From Areca catechu (Eukaryota > Streptophyta > Magnoliopsida > Arecales > Arecaceae), in contig CM038043.1 in the NCBI GenBank assembly GCA_021397845.1, forward strand, positions 32,301,501 through 32,365,500: a stretch of DNA of 64,000 nt, written 5' to 3'. Of this stretch, positions 32,420 through 42,543 are shown piece after piece; the stretch's first letter is position 1; the number at the start of each line of letters is the position of its first letter. The translations under genes were made by a program, and so were the position numbers. The notes under the pieces are model-generated. The model did not search any database, had not been told where the DNA came from, and saw only the letters and a list, made by a program, of their open reading frames with translations.

Positions 32420-34021
32420 TCATGCCCACGGGCTTCTCTGTTGGGTGGTTATCGATTGCAGGAACGGGCGGTAAGGTCGCGAGCGGCTGCCCCTCTGGGG
32501 GGGCCCCGTTCCTGACGAACTTCCTAGGTAGCCCCTCTTAATCAGCTCCTCGATCTCCCGCTTCAGGTTGCGACACTCCTCCGTGTCGTGATCGTGCTCG
32601 TGGTAGAACTGGCAGTACTTCGATTTGTCCCGGATGGCCCTCGGGTTCTGAGGAGGAGGTCGGCGGAGGTAGCACTCGCCCTCGATTTCCATGAGGATCT
32701 TCGTCCGAGGTGCGAGGAGAGGGGTGAACCTCCGCTTGGGAGTAGCCTCGCCCCTCGGCCTTGGATTCGCGCGAGGGTCGGCAGATGGCCCGGGCTTCCG
32801 AGCTCCCGGGGTATCTCTCGGGGGCGGCCTCTTCAGAGTCTTCCCGTCCAACTCTTGACGGGTGCGGTCGGCCTCCTCCACTCGGATGTACTTATGGGCG
32901 CGGAGGAGGAGCTCGGAGTACGTCTTGGGCGGCTTCTTGTCCAGGGAGTACGTCAGGCGGGACGTCTTGAGCCCGCGCTTCAAAGCCAACATGGCGACGG
33001 GCTCGTCCAGGCTGTAGATTTCCAGGGCTGCGGTCTTGAACCGGGTGATGTAGTCCCGGAGCAGCTCCTGGTCCTGCTGGCGGATAGAAAAGAGGCTGTC
33101 CACCTCTCTTGGCACCTTTCGACAGGCATCGAAGTGCGCCACAAACTTTCCTTCCAACTGGTAGAAGGAGCAAATGGATCCAGGCTCGAGGCGGGTGAAC
33201 CAGACTCGAGCGGCCTTCCGGAGGGTGGCCAGGAAGGCGATGCACAGAAGAGCGTCGGTGGCCCCCTGGACCCTCATGAGAGCTTTGTAGCTCTCCAGAT
33301 GGTCCAGAGGGTCGGTGGTCTCGTCATAGGGATCCACCTGTAGCATGCGGAACCGTTTTGGGATCGGCTCCGCCTGGATTTCTTCAGAGAAAGGGGGACG
33401 GGAGTCGTAGCCCGCCGGGTCTGCCGACGAGTTCTGCAGGTCGGCAAATCGACGGGCGAACTCCGCTAGCTTGCGGTCATGCTCCTTCAGGCACCTCTCG
33501 GCCTGGTGCCTGATGGCTTCGTCGGTGGAGTCTTCCACCAAGGCTGCGGGTGAAGGGGGCGCCGATCGATCTCGGCACGAAGTCAGGCCTCGGCGTCGCT
33601 TGCTACGATGCACCGTTTTGGCCTCATCGGCCAGGGATCGACTCTCGTGATCCTCCGAACCGGAGTAGTTTCTTTTTGCGGGAGCTTGGTGGCTCCCACG
33701 GGGGTTGGAGATGGCCCTCGGGTGGGATGGCCTGCCCTGAATGGAGCGCAGGCTCCCACGCTGTCCCGCGGCCCGGGCCGCGGGGGTCCCTGGCTGTGGC
33801 TGCGTGGCCAGGGACCGCTGCTGATGCTGAAGCTGTCGGACCATCGAGGTCAAGGTCTGCAGCTGTTGGATGACGGCCGCAAGGGGTCCGTCTATTGAGG
33901 TAGGCTGTGGTGGAAGAGGAGGGGGAGCTGGAAGCTCCCTCTCCGGGCTGTGGCCCCCTTGAGGGGAGTGAACCTCCCCTACATGGCTGGTGGACGCCTC
34001 GCGCCCACGAGTGACCACCAT
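32420..34021 (-). CDS. Gypsy gag (Tat element)
   Basis: I take the start as the ATG at 34021 (MVVTRGREASTSHVG), because the earlier ATG at 34099 overlaps the primer site. Reading on: a Pro/Gln-rich N-terminus with a short coiled coil (AAVIQQLQTLTSMVRQLQHQ), a basic region, a retrotransposon gag domain (FRMLQVDPYDETTDPLDHLE, ARVWFTRLEPGSICSFYQLE, FSIRQQDQELLRDYITRF), then a basic tail. A Cys/His motif CQFYHEHDHDTEEC precedes NLKREIEELIKRGYLG. The frame is open to 32420. It forms the capsid of virus-like particles in the cytoplasm in this family. Confidence 0.9.
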   Translation of the reverse strand: MVVTRGREASTSHVGEVHSPQGGHSPERELPAPPPLPPQPTSIDGPLAAVIQQLQTLTSMVRQLQHQQRSLATQPQPGTPAARAAGQRGSLRSIQGRPSHPRAISNPRGSHQAPAKRNYSGSEDHESRSLADEAKTVHRSKRRRGLTSCRDRSAPPSPAALVEDSTDEAIRHQAERCLKEHDRKLAEFARRFADLQNSSADPAGYDSRPPFSEEIQAEPIPKRFRMLQVDPYDETTDPLDHLESYKALMRVQGATDALLCIAFLATLRKAARVWFTRLEPGSICSFYQLEGKFVAHFDACRKVPREVDSLFSIRQQDQELLRDYITRFKTAALEIYSLDEPVAMLALKRGLKTSRLTYSLDKKPPKTYSELLLRAHKYIRVEEADRTRQELDGKTLKRPPPRDTPGARKPGPSADPRANPRPRGEATPKRRFTPLLAPRTKILMEIEGECYLRRPPPQNPRAIRDKSKYCQFYHEHDHDTEECRNLKREIEELIKRGYLGSSSGTGPPQRGSRSRPYRPFLQSITTQQRSPWA

Positions 34022-34083
34022 TGTCAGAGAATGCGACACCTGCAGAAAGCTAGCTCCCGCTAGGGGGTGTTGTCCTGCCCCCC

Positions 34084-34101
34084 CTACCTGGTGCGCCAAT
34101 C
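34084..34101 (-). other. Primer binding site of the Tat element
   Basis: On the minus strand, just inside the 5' LTR end, the sequence reads TTGGCGCACCAGGTAGGGG. A TGGCG start fits complementarity to a tRNA CCA end. I cannot name the tRNA with certainty. Confidence 0.6.
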
Positions 34102-35685
34102 TGTTGCCGTTCTCGTCGCCACGCCCGTGCCTCGGATCCGTGGATCCTCCCTGACCGCCTGGCGGAGGAACCTCCCTGGCTGCGGCGAACCTGCAAGAAG
34201 GGGTTAGGAGACCCTGGCCGGGGATCCCGGCGAGGGAGCTCCGACGGTCAAGTCAGTAGACGACGAGAAGGAACAGATTCTCCAAGACGGGCCCCCGAAG
34301 GGGTTCCAGACTTAGAGAATTTGTTAGTAAGAAAGGTATTTTGGGGACCAGAAATTCGGCCGGGCCTCCTTGCCGAGCTCACGCCAAGCGATCCCCTCTC
34401 GGGACCTTGGATCTCACTCTCGGAGCGAGGCTTTTGGCCATTCCCTCCTACTTGTCCCCAACCTGATCGGCTTACCTTGTCGTCCCCAGCTTCCTTCCTT
34501 TTATCTCCTCTCGCTGTTCGCCTGTCTTCTCCCTCTGAGAGGCTCCCCTCCCCCATCCCTTTCTCTTTCCCCTTTCGATGAGGAGGGCCAGGCGGCTTTC
34601 CAACCTCGTCCGCCGAGCCCAACGGGGAAAAGGCAAAGACAGAAGGGGGGTGGCGCCGGTAAGGCGGCCGGTCAGACCTCGGGCCTAGTGAGAGTGCTCT
34701 CTTTCCCAAGTGTGGGTGCCGTCCGTCTATGGGCCCTGTTTTGTCATGACCGCGCCTCTCGATTGCAGGACCTGTCGGGCCGATGCAAATGGTATTTCGC
34801 GTGCCGCCGCCATCCGTACGGGGCGCCGCCTATGATGCGCACGGCCCGAGGGATGACCTCGGAGCCTGCGCCTCTTTCCTTGGGACCTTCTCTGTACGGG
34901 CAGCCTGACCTCGGCCGAGGTGGACCCGTCTCCGGGGGCCACCTGGAGGAGCGAAGGATCGGTCGACCTCGACCTTGGTGGACCCCTCCCGGGTGGACAC
35001 CTGGCGAGGTGGCAGGAGGTCGCCTGGCTTCGGCCGAGGTGGGCCCATCTCCGGGGGCCACTTGGCGAAGGAGCGAAGGATCGGCCGACCTCGGCCTAGG
35101 TGGGCCCCTCCCGGGTGGACACCTGGCGAGGTGGCAGGAGGTCGCTTGGCTTTGGCCGAGGTGGGCCCGTCGCTGGGGGCCACCTGGCGAAGGAGCGAAG
35201 GATCGGCCGACCTCGGCCTAGGTGGACCCCTCCTGGGTGGACACCTGGCGAGGTGGCAGGAGGTCGCCTGGCTTCGGCCGAGGTGGGCCCGTCTCCGGGG
35301 GCCACCTGGCGAAGGAGCGAAGGATCGGCCGACCTCGGCCTAGGTGGACCCCTCCCGGGTGGACACCTGGCGAGGTGGCAGGAGGTCGAATGGCTTCGAC
35401 CGAGGTGGGCCCGTCTCCGGGGGCCACCTGGCGAAGGAGCGAAGGATCGGCCGACCTCGCCTAGGCGGACCCCTCCTGGGTGGACGCCAGGCGAGGTGGT
35501 AGAGGAGCCCCGAACCGAGCTCGACTTCGGCGAGAGCAGTTTGTCTTGGGAAGTCGTCTGGCGGAGTAGCCTTGCCAAGCTCGGCCTCGGCAATGTGGCG
35601 CTGACTCGGCCAGAGAAACCTCCACGTGGCTCGATCATGTTTGGCAGTATCTGAGCCCGGCCACGTCATCGTCATGGCCGTAACA
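34102..35685 (-). repeat. 5' LTR of the Tat gypsy element
   Basis: This 1584-bp LTR is very similar to 23276-24853. It ends next to the CATGG target copy (35686-35690). Confidence 0.95.
34915..35490. repeat. 122-bp tandem array in the 5' LTR
   Basis: The CCACCTGG marker occurs at 34939, 35058, 35180, 35302 and 35424, giving units of 119-122 bp. Each unit has the same 61-bp half-unit structure as the array in the 3' LTR. Confidence 0.95.
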
Positions 35686-35690
35686 CATGG

Positions 35691-36804
35691 TAATAATGCT
35701 GGGAGAAAAATTCTTGCGATAAGAAGTCCAAACGTCCCAAATAAAATCGCTGGGCGTCCCTTCATATCCCTCCACCGGCTGGGTTTATTCCTCCCATTTA
35801 ATGGCTGTTAAATAGGCGATAGGCAGCCGGCGTCGTTGGCTTTTCCCTGCCTCTTCCCCTCCCTCGTCCCTGTTGCCTTTAAATTCCTGCAGTCTCCTGT
35901 TTCATTAGCAGATTTTTCATCACCGTGCAACAACACCAGGGCGTCTTCTTTGAGAGGCTGTGTGTTCTCCCTTTTTGAGAGCTCAAACCTTGCTTCCATT
36001 GAGTGATCCTTGGGGTGGGTTTTGGAGTGTGTGAGGGAGAGAAACTAGGCATCAATCCCCTATTTGAAGTGCTCAAAAACCTGCACTGCAGCAAAAGAAA
36101 ATTGCTGCAACTTACCGTGACCATTGGTCCTTCCAGCGGCTAGCACCGCTCGTGGAGAAGGATCGGTGAACCCCGGGTGTGTCTCCCCTCTAAAGGGAGT
36201 ATTCCTTTACTCCTGGGAGTAAGAGGGTCGAGCTGGATTCGTTGCTACAGCTCCAAACGCAAGGAAGAAGACTGCTATTTTTCTACAGCAGATTTTTTCT
36301 GGCAGCAACTTGGGTGATTTTGTACACCCTATTCTTTGAGTATTTCTTGCAGATTTCGATTGGTGGTCGAAGAAGACTCTTCTCCCTTGCCACTGTTTCG
36401 ATTCAGGAGGAAAAGGAGCTCCGGACATCGCCATTTGGTCGCTGTTTTGAAGAGCAAAAACAGAGTAACCAAACGCCCAAAGGAAGAAGACAACAGGAAT
36501 AAAGTTATTCCTGTTATCCCAGCTATTCCAGCAGTTATTCCACAGTTATTCCAGGTGGAATAAAGGTATGAAAAAATTTATTTTATCATGCATAAATAAA
36601 TGTATTTATTTATATATTTTACAAATATTATATGCTTTGTTACATGCCTATTTTAATACATGCAACTTGAATAGATTAGATTTCTGAACGGAGCAGTTTT
36701 CCGCTGTGTGACTTTTAAAAATTGTTTTAAAATTCATTCTGCTCCCGTAACTGTTTGCATGCCTAGCGTAGGATCTTGTCAAACCCCTTGTACCCTTACT
36801 TTCA
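35691..36804 (+). repeat. 3' LTR of the copia element, second part
   Basis: This continues from 23275 and matches 15467-16575 of the 5' LTR. It ends CTTACTTTCA, followed by the GAGAC target copy. Confidence 0.95.
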
Positions 36805-37479
36805 GAGACTTTAGGTACCCAAACCATCTTGGGTCCTTTTAGGTTAGTGGCATTGGTTCCTTTCGGAACCCAAACTTTCTTAATATTACTTAATCTTCTT
36901 TTGTTGCACATATAAGATTTATGTCCTTTCGTACCACAAGTATAGCAAGTAATGGATAAAGATGCTGGCACAAAGAAATTTGTAAAAAGTTTTTGTTTCT
37001 TATGAGTTATGAATCCTAAACCTGCTTTATCAAAAACTACTTTTTGGTTATTCAAAAGCAAATTCAATTTTTCAGAACTATAAGTAAATCTTTCTACAAA
37101 AGGTTTTAATTTTTCAATTTCTTCTTTATATCTTTTGTTTTTATCCAAAATTTCTTTGATTTGTTTTGACAAATTTTCATTTGAAAGTGAAGAACTTTTC
37201 TTTTTCAAGATTTCTTTTTCTTTTTCAAGTGCTACAATCTTATCATTTAATTTTTTATTTGGAAGAAGAAGGCATTCATTTTCACCTGAAAGCTTGTCAT
37301 TTGTTTTGACTAAATCCAAATTTTGCTTCTTTAAATCTTTATGTTTTGATTTTAGTTTTTGAAATTCTATGACTAATTCGTCAAAAACTTCATGAAGCTT
37401 ATCAAAAGTAAATTCATTTTCTGTTTCGGAACATACCTTATTTTGATCAGCCATCAAACAGAAGTTTGCCACCTCCTAC
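36805..37479 (-). pseudogene. SIRE-like gag, C-terminal coiled coil and second zinc knuckle
   Basis: The frame begins MANFCLMADQNKVCSETENE and contains a long heptad-like Lys/Glu/Leu coiled coil (about residues 25-130). KLNLLLNNQKVVFDKAGLG is followed by a second CCHC knuckle CYTCGTKGHKSYMC, and the piece ends at WVPK near 36810. Beyond 36805 the open frame runs into the inserted LTR and is no longer gag. An in-frame TAG at about 37476 separates it from the N-terminal part. Confidence 0.9.
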
Positions 37480-38498
37480 CGTTCTTCCTCAGAATTGGAG
37501 TCCTCATTTTCACTCCAGGTTGCCATCATGACTTTCTTTCTCAGCTTTCTTCTACTTTTCTTAAGCAAGGGGCAGTCTACCTTGAAATGGCTGGGCTTTT
37601 TGCATTCAAAATAAGTGGGCTACTCCTTCTCCTTTTCTTTGTCTTTCTCTTTACTTGGCTCATCTTTCAGAGATTTCTTTTTGAAGTTGAACCTTTTCTT
37701 CCTCATGAACCTTCTGAATTTTCTTGCCAATAAAGCCGTCTCATCTTCTTCATCATCTTCTTCGGAGTCATCGCTTGATTCTTCTTTCGCAGTAGATTTG
37801 AAAGTAATTACTTTCTTCTTTTTGTCGACTTCCACATTCTTTTGTTTGAGGGAGAGCTCATAAGTCATCAGTGAGCCCAACAGTTGTTCAAGTGGAAGAG
37901 TGTTGACATCCTTGGCTTCTTCAATAGCTGTTATTTTTGCATCCCAAGAAGCTGGTAGAGACCTGAGAAGTTTGTTCACAAGTTTACCATTAGAAATAAT
38001 TTTCCCTAGGCTTCTCATGCCATTCACAATATTTGTGAACCTAGTATACATCTCACTAATAGACTCAGTAGGTTCCATTTTAAACATTTCATACGTATGA
38101 ATAAGCATGTTAACCTTGGTAGTTTTCACTTGGTGTGTACCCTCATGGATAACCTCAAGTGTATCCCAAATCTCCTTGGTGGAGAGACAATTAGATATTC
38201 TATTAAATTCACTTGGGTTAAAAGAGCAAAATAATAGATTCATAGCCTTAGCATTGAGCTCGATTTGCTTGATATCATTCTCATCCCAATCATCTTCCAT
38301 CTTTAGAGTGAGAATGCCATTAACCAACATCGTAGGCTGATGAGGACCTTTTACAATTGTCCTCCACAAATTATAGTCAAGAGTTTGAATAAAAATGCGC
38401 ATGCATGTTTTTCAGTATGTGTAATTTGTTCCATTGAAAAGTGGGGGACGATTTGAAGCTTGACCTTCAACTATACCCATTCTTATTGGGGCTGCCAT
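37480..38498 (-). pseudogene. SIRE-like gag, N-terminal part and first zinc knuckle
   Basis: The gag ATG is at 38498 (MAAPIRMGIVEGQASNRPPL). Codon 29 is TGA (38412-38414) where the copia gag family has Trp in the YxxWK motif. The next ATG, at 38402, opens a 260-residue frame with the gag core (EFNRISNCLSTKEIWDTLEV, SEMYTRFTNIVNGMRSLGK, LLRSLPASWDAKITAIEEAK) and an acidic then Lys-rich tail. A TAG at about 37617 precedes a zinc knuckle whose first Cys is Tyr (YFECKKPSHFKVDC). Confidence 0.92.
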
Positions 38499-38537
38499 GA
38501 TCTTTTACTCAAGATCCTTGGACCTACAAGAGAGTAC

Positions 38538-38555
38538 CGGTGCTCTGATACCACT
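38538..38555 (-). other. Primer binding site, initiator-Met tRNA (SIRE-like host)
   Basis: On the minus strand TGGTATCAGAGCACCGG follows the 5' LTR after two bases. It fits initiator-Met tRNA and fixes the element's orientation. Confidence 0.92.
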
Positions 38556-40049
38556 TGTTGCCCAGAAATGGAGCCCAAGAGGGAGGGTGAATTGGGTCTT
38601 TTAAAAAAATTTAAAACAATAATGTGAAGGACTAGTGGTGCTTGTGAAGTAAAGATAAATTCAATGCAAGGGTTTGAAAGCAGCGAAAAACAATAAGTGA
38701 GTAGCAATAATCAAAGACCAAGAGAGGAAGATGGCAATCACACACAAACACAAGGTTTATAGTGGTTCGGTGCAAACCTAGCACCTACATCCACTCCCAA
38801 GCCACCCTTGGGAATTTCACTATAATCCAAACAAGATTATAGCTGACTTATTTTTCACAAGGCTCACAAGTCAAATCCTAAGTTGGTCTTGTCACCTAGG
38901 CTTACCAACAAACCTTAACACTTGTTTTGTCTTCAGGCTCACAAGTTAACCCTAGTTGGTTTTATCCCTTTGGCCCACCAACAAACCACAATAACCTTCT
39001 TTCAAGACACCCTTGAAAGCAAGATCAAATCACAATATAAAAACAAATATACAATTTTAAAACTAAAACAAACTCTCTTCAAGAGTAGAATGGAATCTTT
39101 AAAGCTCAAATTGATGCTTTGTCTTGACTCTTCCTTGGAATATCCTTCAGAGTACCTCTTTTGGAATGATGTAAGGATGAGCTTGTAGGCTTTTCAAGGA
39201 ATCAAACTATAAAAGGCTTTTGATGTGAAGTACTTGAGAGAATATGGGCTTTTTGGTTTTTGAATATACTTGAATACACTTCAATACCCCTTTCTTTTTT
39301 TTGAATGAGGTTGGAGGAGGTTAAATACACCAAGAACCTTCCAAAAAATAGTTTGTGACCGTTGGAACCTTGGATATAGCCGTTTGGAGCTTGAAAAGCA
39401 AGTTCTGCAAGTCAGAAAAATAGATCCGTTAGAGCTGTCAGGCTTCAAGTGTCGACACTTGGCTGTCAGGTGTCGACACTTGGCTGTCAGGTGTCGACAC
39501 TTGAATTTTCAAGTGTCGACACTTGATGCATAGGTGTCGACACTTGATACAAAAATCCTCAAATGACAAAGTTCTGTATTTTCAAAATTCTCAGGCCTTG
39601 AGTCGATACTTGGAAACTAAGTGTCGACACTTGGTGTCGACACTGAGTTCTGGATGTCGACACTTGGCGTGCCAAGGATTTTTGTTCGTGCCAAATGCTG
39701 AAGTGTCGACACTTGACTTTCCAGGTGTCGACACTTGACTTTCCAAGTGTCAACACTTGAGACTGAAAAGCTCAGATTCAAGTGTAAATTATCCCAAAAA
39801 TATAAATATAAATTTTGAAACTTAAATGAATCTTAAACACATAATAATTAAATATGTAGATGCCCTTTTTTCATGAAGAGGATGTCCAGATCTGCGAGAA
39901 ATGCTCCGTGCCATGACGTTCCATGAAACATAAGTTTTTGAAATTTTGAGGTACTTTCTTTCTGAAAACTCATAACTTGAAATACACATTAGTATACAAT
40001 ATGTACTCAATATTTTATTATTCATCAAAATCACTGGGTGGAGCCAACA
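38556..40049 (-). repeat. 5' LTR of the SIRE-like host element
   Basis: This 1494-bp partner of 6387-7860 differs by substitutions and by one extra palindrome unit. It is followed by the TCCCC target copy at 40050-40054. Confidence 0.93.
39446..39760. repeat. Array of the palindrome AAGTGTCGACACTT (5' LTR)
   Basis: About eleven perfect or near-perfect copies, homologous in order to 7280-7572. Confidence 0.95.
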
Positions 40050-40676
40050 TCCCCTCTTACCAGTATTTATAGTTGTTGTGCCAGTGTGTGGTTAGGCTTA
40101 CCTATCTATGGTTAGGATGGGGTTAATTAACTTTACCCCGCATATAGCCATAGATGGTTGTCAACCAGTTCTAGCCAGTCTAGAGTCGTTGGAACTGAAG
40201 TTAGTGGCCACGTGGCCACCTCGATATGGTTACGACTAGAGGTAGTGGCTGTGTGGTTGATCATAACAACCATACCCACGTTCAAAGATTTGGGATCAAC
40301 CAGAGATTCGCTTCCGAGCTTCTTCGAGAAGGGATGGCGTTAAATCGGTAGACTGTCTTCGGGCTTATCTCTCGTAAAATAAGCTAAAGACACCTCTATC
40401 ATTTGCATCGATGTTCTTCCCTTCAGAGCGGGTTGTGAAATGAAGCCAATATTGTCTTCGGATCGGTATTCTTCGGACCGACCCTCTTTGACTGATGTAT
40501 AGAAGACTGGTTGGAAGCTAGTGGTAGTAGTCTTCGAGACTAATGCCTTCGGCTAGGCTGAAGATTGGCCCCATGTGATTCCTTCCAAGTGCTCTAGTTT
40601 AGATGCCTGGTTCAGAAGGAGTTTGGTGAGCGGTTGATCTGATAATTAGTCTGTGTTGCATTGACATATCATAACA
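40050..40676 (-). repeat. Gypsy LTR B, 5' portion
   Basis: On the minus strand it starts TGTTATGATATG at 40676, contains the TATAAATACTGG box near 40070, and continues after the SIRE insertion at 6386-6163. The rebuilt LTR is about 850 bp. GTTGCCCC at 40677 (GGGGCAAC on the minus strand) is the purine tract, so this is a 3' LTR with the element's interior to the right. Confidence 0.8.
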
Positions 40677-40878
40677 GTTGCCCCTACTCTCAGTTTTCAA
40701 AGCAATGATTTGCCTTGAAGAGTAAGAGTATTAATGGATTGTCATTTTCTACCAGGAAGAGCGTAACCAATGATGGTAAATCTTTGACCCAGTCGTCTGC
40801 CAAAACTGATATCTGATTCAAAGATCAGGTTGAGGACAAGTGCCATCTTCTTATTGGAACATGAAAAGGTGTGAGCTT
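40677..40878 (-). other. Gypsy B internal sequence next to its 3' LTR
   Basis: About 200 bp beginning with the polypurine tract (minus strand CTGAGAGTAGGGGCAAC). It has no coding content and is cut by the SIRE-like element at 40879. Its continuation is probably the antisense gene region starting at 47576. Confidence 0.55.
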
Positions 40879-42486
40879 GTTAACTCCGTTATTGATTTTG
40901 ATGATAAGCAAAATGGTTAAGTATAAGTTGAGGACTAGTGATTTCCTTTAAGTGTGTTCTTATTAAGAAAGGTGCTCACAAATTTGAAGAAGCTCAATTG
41001 TTTGAAGAAGCCAAGTTTGAATAAAAAATATTGCTCAAAGAAGACTTGGACACTCAAGAGTTGGTTGATTGGATGGTTAAGTTAAGTGGAAATGTGTTTT
41101 AGTTCAAGTTTAGCCTTTCTATGATATTTTTAGTGAAGTATCGATTCAAAGTGTCGACACATGACATGAAGTATCGATACATGGAAGTGAAGTGTTGACT
41201 CAGGCCGGTATGCAAGAATATTTCAAATGGCATAGATAAAGTGTCAACACATGGACCTGAAGTATCGACTCAAAGTGTCGACACATGGATCAACATATTG
41301 TCTGAGATTTTCAAGCCACAGAACTTATAGAAATTGAAGGAACAGCTGAAGTGTCGACACATTGAAGCAAAGTATCGACTCAAGATGTCGACTCAACTGA
41401 GTAAGTGTCGACACATTTGAGATTTCCAGAGAATCAGATTGGAGCTATTTGAACTAGATGTCGATTCAAGAAGTTCAAGTATCGACCTTATGTATCAACT
41501 CACAGCCTGAAATGTCGATACATATAGTTTTGACAACAGTAACATCTAGTTTTCAAGCGCAGAACTCACCCATTTTGCCCTCCAATGGCTAGTTTTTCAA
41601 GTCTAACAGCTAGAAATGGGATTTGAGGCCTTGGAAAAGTATTTATATGCTCCAAATCAAATCAAAACTAGAACTATTGAAGACCATTAAAGAGTTTTAA
41701 GAAGAGAGAAGAAAAATAAGCTTTAACTCCTATTCTTTGAAGTTTCAACCACTCTCAAGCTAAAGCAAGCCTCCAAGCATTCAATAGCCTTCAAGAGCAT
41801 TGAACATCATCCATTCTTGAGCATTCAAGAGGCTTCAATAAGTTCAAAGCATCTCTATATCGAGCTTCAAAGAGATACCCGCTTTGTTTTAGAAAGCTTA
41901 CTTTGATTCATTACTTCTAAATTTTATCTGTTGTATGGGTTCTTGGTTAGCCTATTGAAAAACCAAGTGAGGTTATTGGTGAGCCTTTACAAAACCAATT
42001 AGGTTGGTGGCTAGCCTGCAAAATCACTAAGATTTTTGGTTAGCCCGGAAAACCAAGGGAGGTTATTGGTTAGCCTTTGAAAATCAATTAGGTTCTTGGT
42101 TAGCCCGTAAAACCAAGTGAGGTTTTGACTTGTTGGCCTTGTGAAAATAAGTTGGGTTTTTGATTAGTGAGCCGCAAAACTAATCAACTGTAATCGGGTG
42201 TGATTATAGTGAATTTCCAAAGGAATCTTGGAAAGTGGATGTATGTGCATTGGATAGCACCGAACCACTATATTTATTGGTCTTTGTGATTGCTTGATCT
42301 CTTTTCTTGCTTTTTACTTATTGCTCTTTATTTTTGCTGCACTTTTATTTTAAAGCATTATAATTGAATTAATAGTATCTTGCTAATTTACTTGTTGAAT
42401 TGGATTGCATTCTTAGTATTAAGTAAAGTAATATTAATTTTTAGAGACCCAATTCATCCCCCTCTTGGGTTGCTTACTGGGCAATA
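40879..42486 (+). repeat. 5' LTR of the rearranged SIRE-like element
   Basis: A 1608-bp LTR. Its last 550 bp contain the GGTTATTGGT(T/G)AGCC repeats and the phrase CACCGAACCACTATA, shared with the SIRE-like LTRs at 7860-6387 (in reverse) and 47130-47575. It ends in TA instead of the usual CA. Confidence 0.85.
41148..41530. repeat. Diverged GTGTCGACAC array in the LTR
   Basis: About a dozen variants of AAGTGTCGACACATGG or AAGTATCGATACATGG lie in the same LTR position as the palindromes in the other SIRE-like LTRs. The right arm has changed from ACTT to ACAT. Confidence 0.85.
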
Positions 42487-42488
42487 AG

Positions 42489-42505
42489 TGGTATCGGAGC
42501 CCTGC
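42489..42505 (+). other. Primer binding site (rearranged SIRE-like element)
   Basis: TGGTATCGGAGCCCTG follows the LTR after two bases. It matches initiator-Met tRNA with one mismatch (TGGTATCAGAGC is standard). Confidence 0.88.
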
Positions 42506-42543
42506 TCTCAGTGTATAGGCTTTACCGCCTTGAGTAAAGATCT

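Larger units (their letters stand above)
23276..35685 (-). mobile_element. Ty3/gypsy Tat-lineage element, near complete, innermost insertion
   Basis: LTRs are 23276-24853 (3') and 34102-35685 (5'), with ends TGTT...AACA as displayed. The target duplication is CACGG on the left and CATGG on the right; the undisturbed 5' LTR of the host reads CACGG, so the right copy has mutated at its CpG. On the minus strand the order is primer site, gag, protease-RT-RNase H, second RNase H, integrase, 120-bp tandem repeats, A34 tract, an antisense spliced gene and a purine tract. The extra RNase H assigns it to the Tat lineage. It has only a few stops and one or two frame changes in gag-pol, so it is the youngest element here. 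Confidence 0.95.
14250..36804 (+). mobile_element. Ty1/copia element inserted in the SIRE-like element
   Basis: It is flanked by the GAGAC duplication. The 5' LTR is 14250-16575. The 3' LTR is 22047-23275 plus 35691-36804, split by a gypsy insertion. An initiator-Met primer site follows the 5' LTR and a purine tract precedes the 3' LTR. The interior, 16576-22046, holds gag, protease, integrase, RT and RNase H in copia order on the plus strand. Many stops make it inactive. The LTRs are unusually long (about 2.3 kb). I did not assign a named copia lineage. Confidence 0.95.
6387..40049 (-). mobile_element. SIRE-like Ty1/copia element, host of the nest
   Basis: The element has LTRs of 1474 bp (6387-7860) and 1494 bp (38556-40049), both starting TGTTGGCTCC and ending GGGCAACA on the minus strand. 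It is flanked by a perfect target duplication TCCCC at 6382-6386 and 40050-40054. A primer site for initiator-Met tRNA lies inside the right LTR and a polypurine tract inside the left LTR. In order it carries gag, protease, integrase, RT, RNase H and an extra downstream ORF region. It is interrupted at 14250-36804 by another copia element. The large gag with a coiled coil, two zinc knuckles and a long 3' region suit the SIRE/Maximus lineage; that lineage name is an inference. Confidence 0.9.

Noticed and set aside
29017..33898. Long plus-strand frames opposite to gypsy gag-pol
   Set aside because: GC-rich shadows of the minus-strand coding sequence; no motif of their own.
36648..36804. Open frame continuing from gag into the neighbouring sequence
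   Set aside because: It crosses the LTR junction at 36804/36805; the part below 36805 is inserted LTR, not gag.
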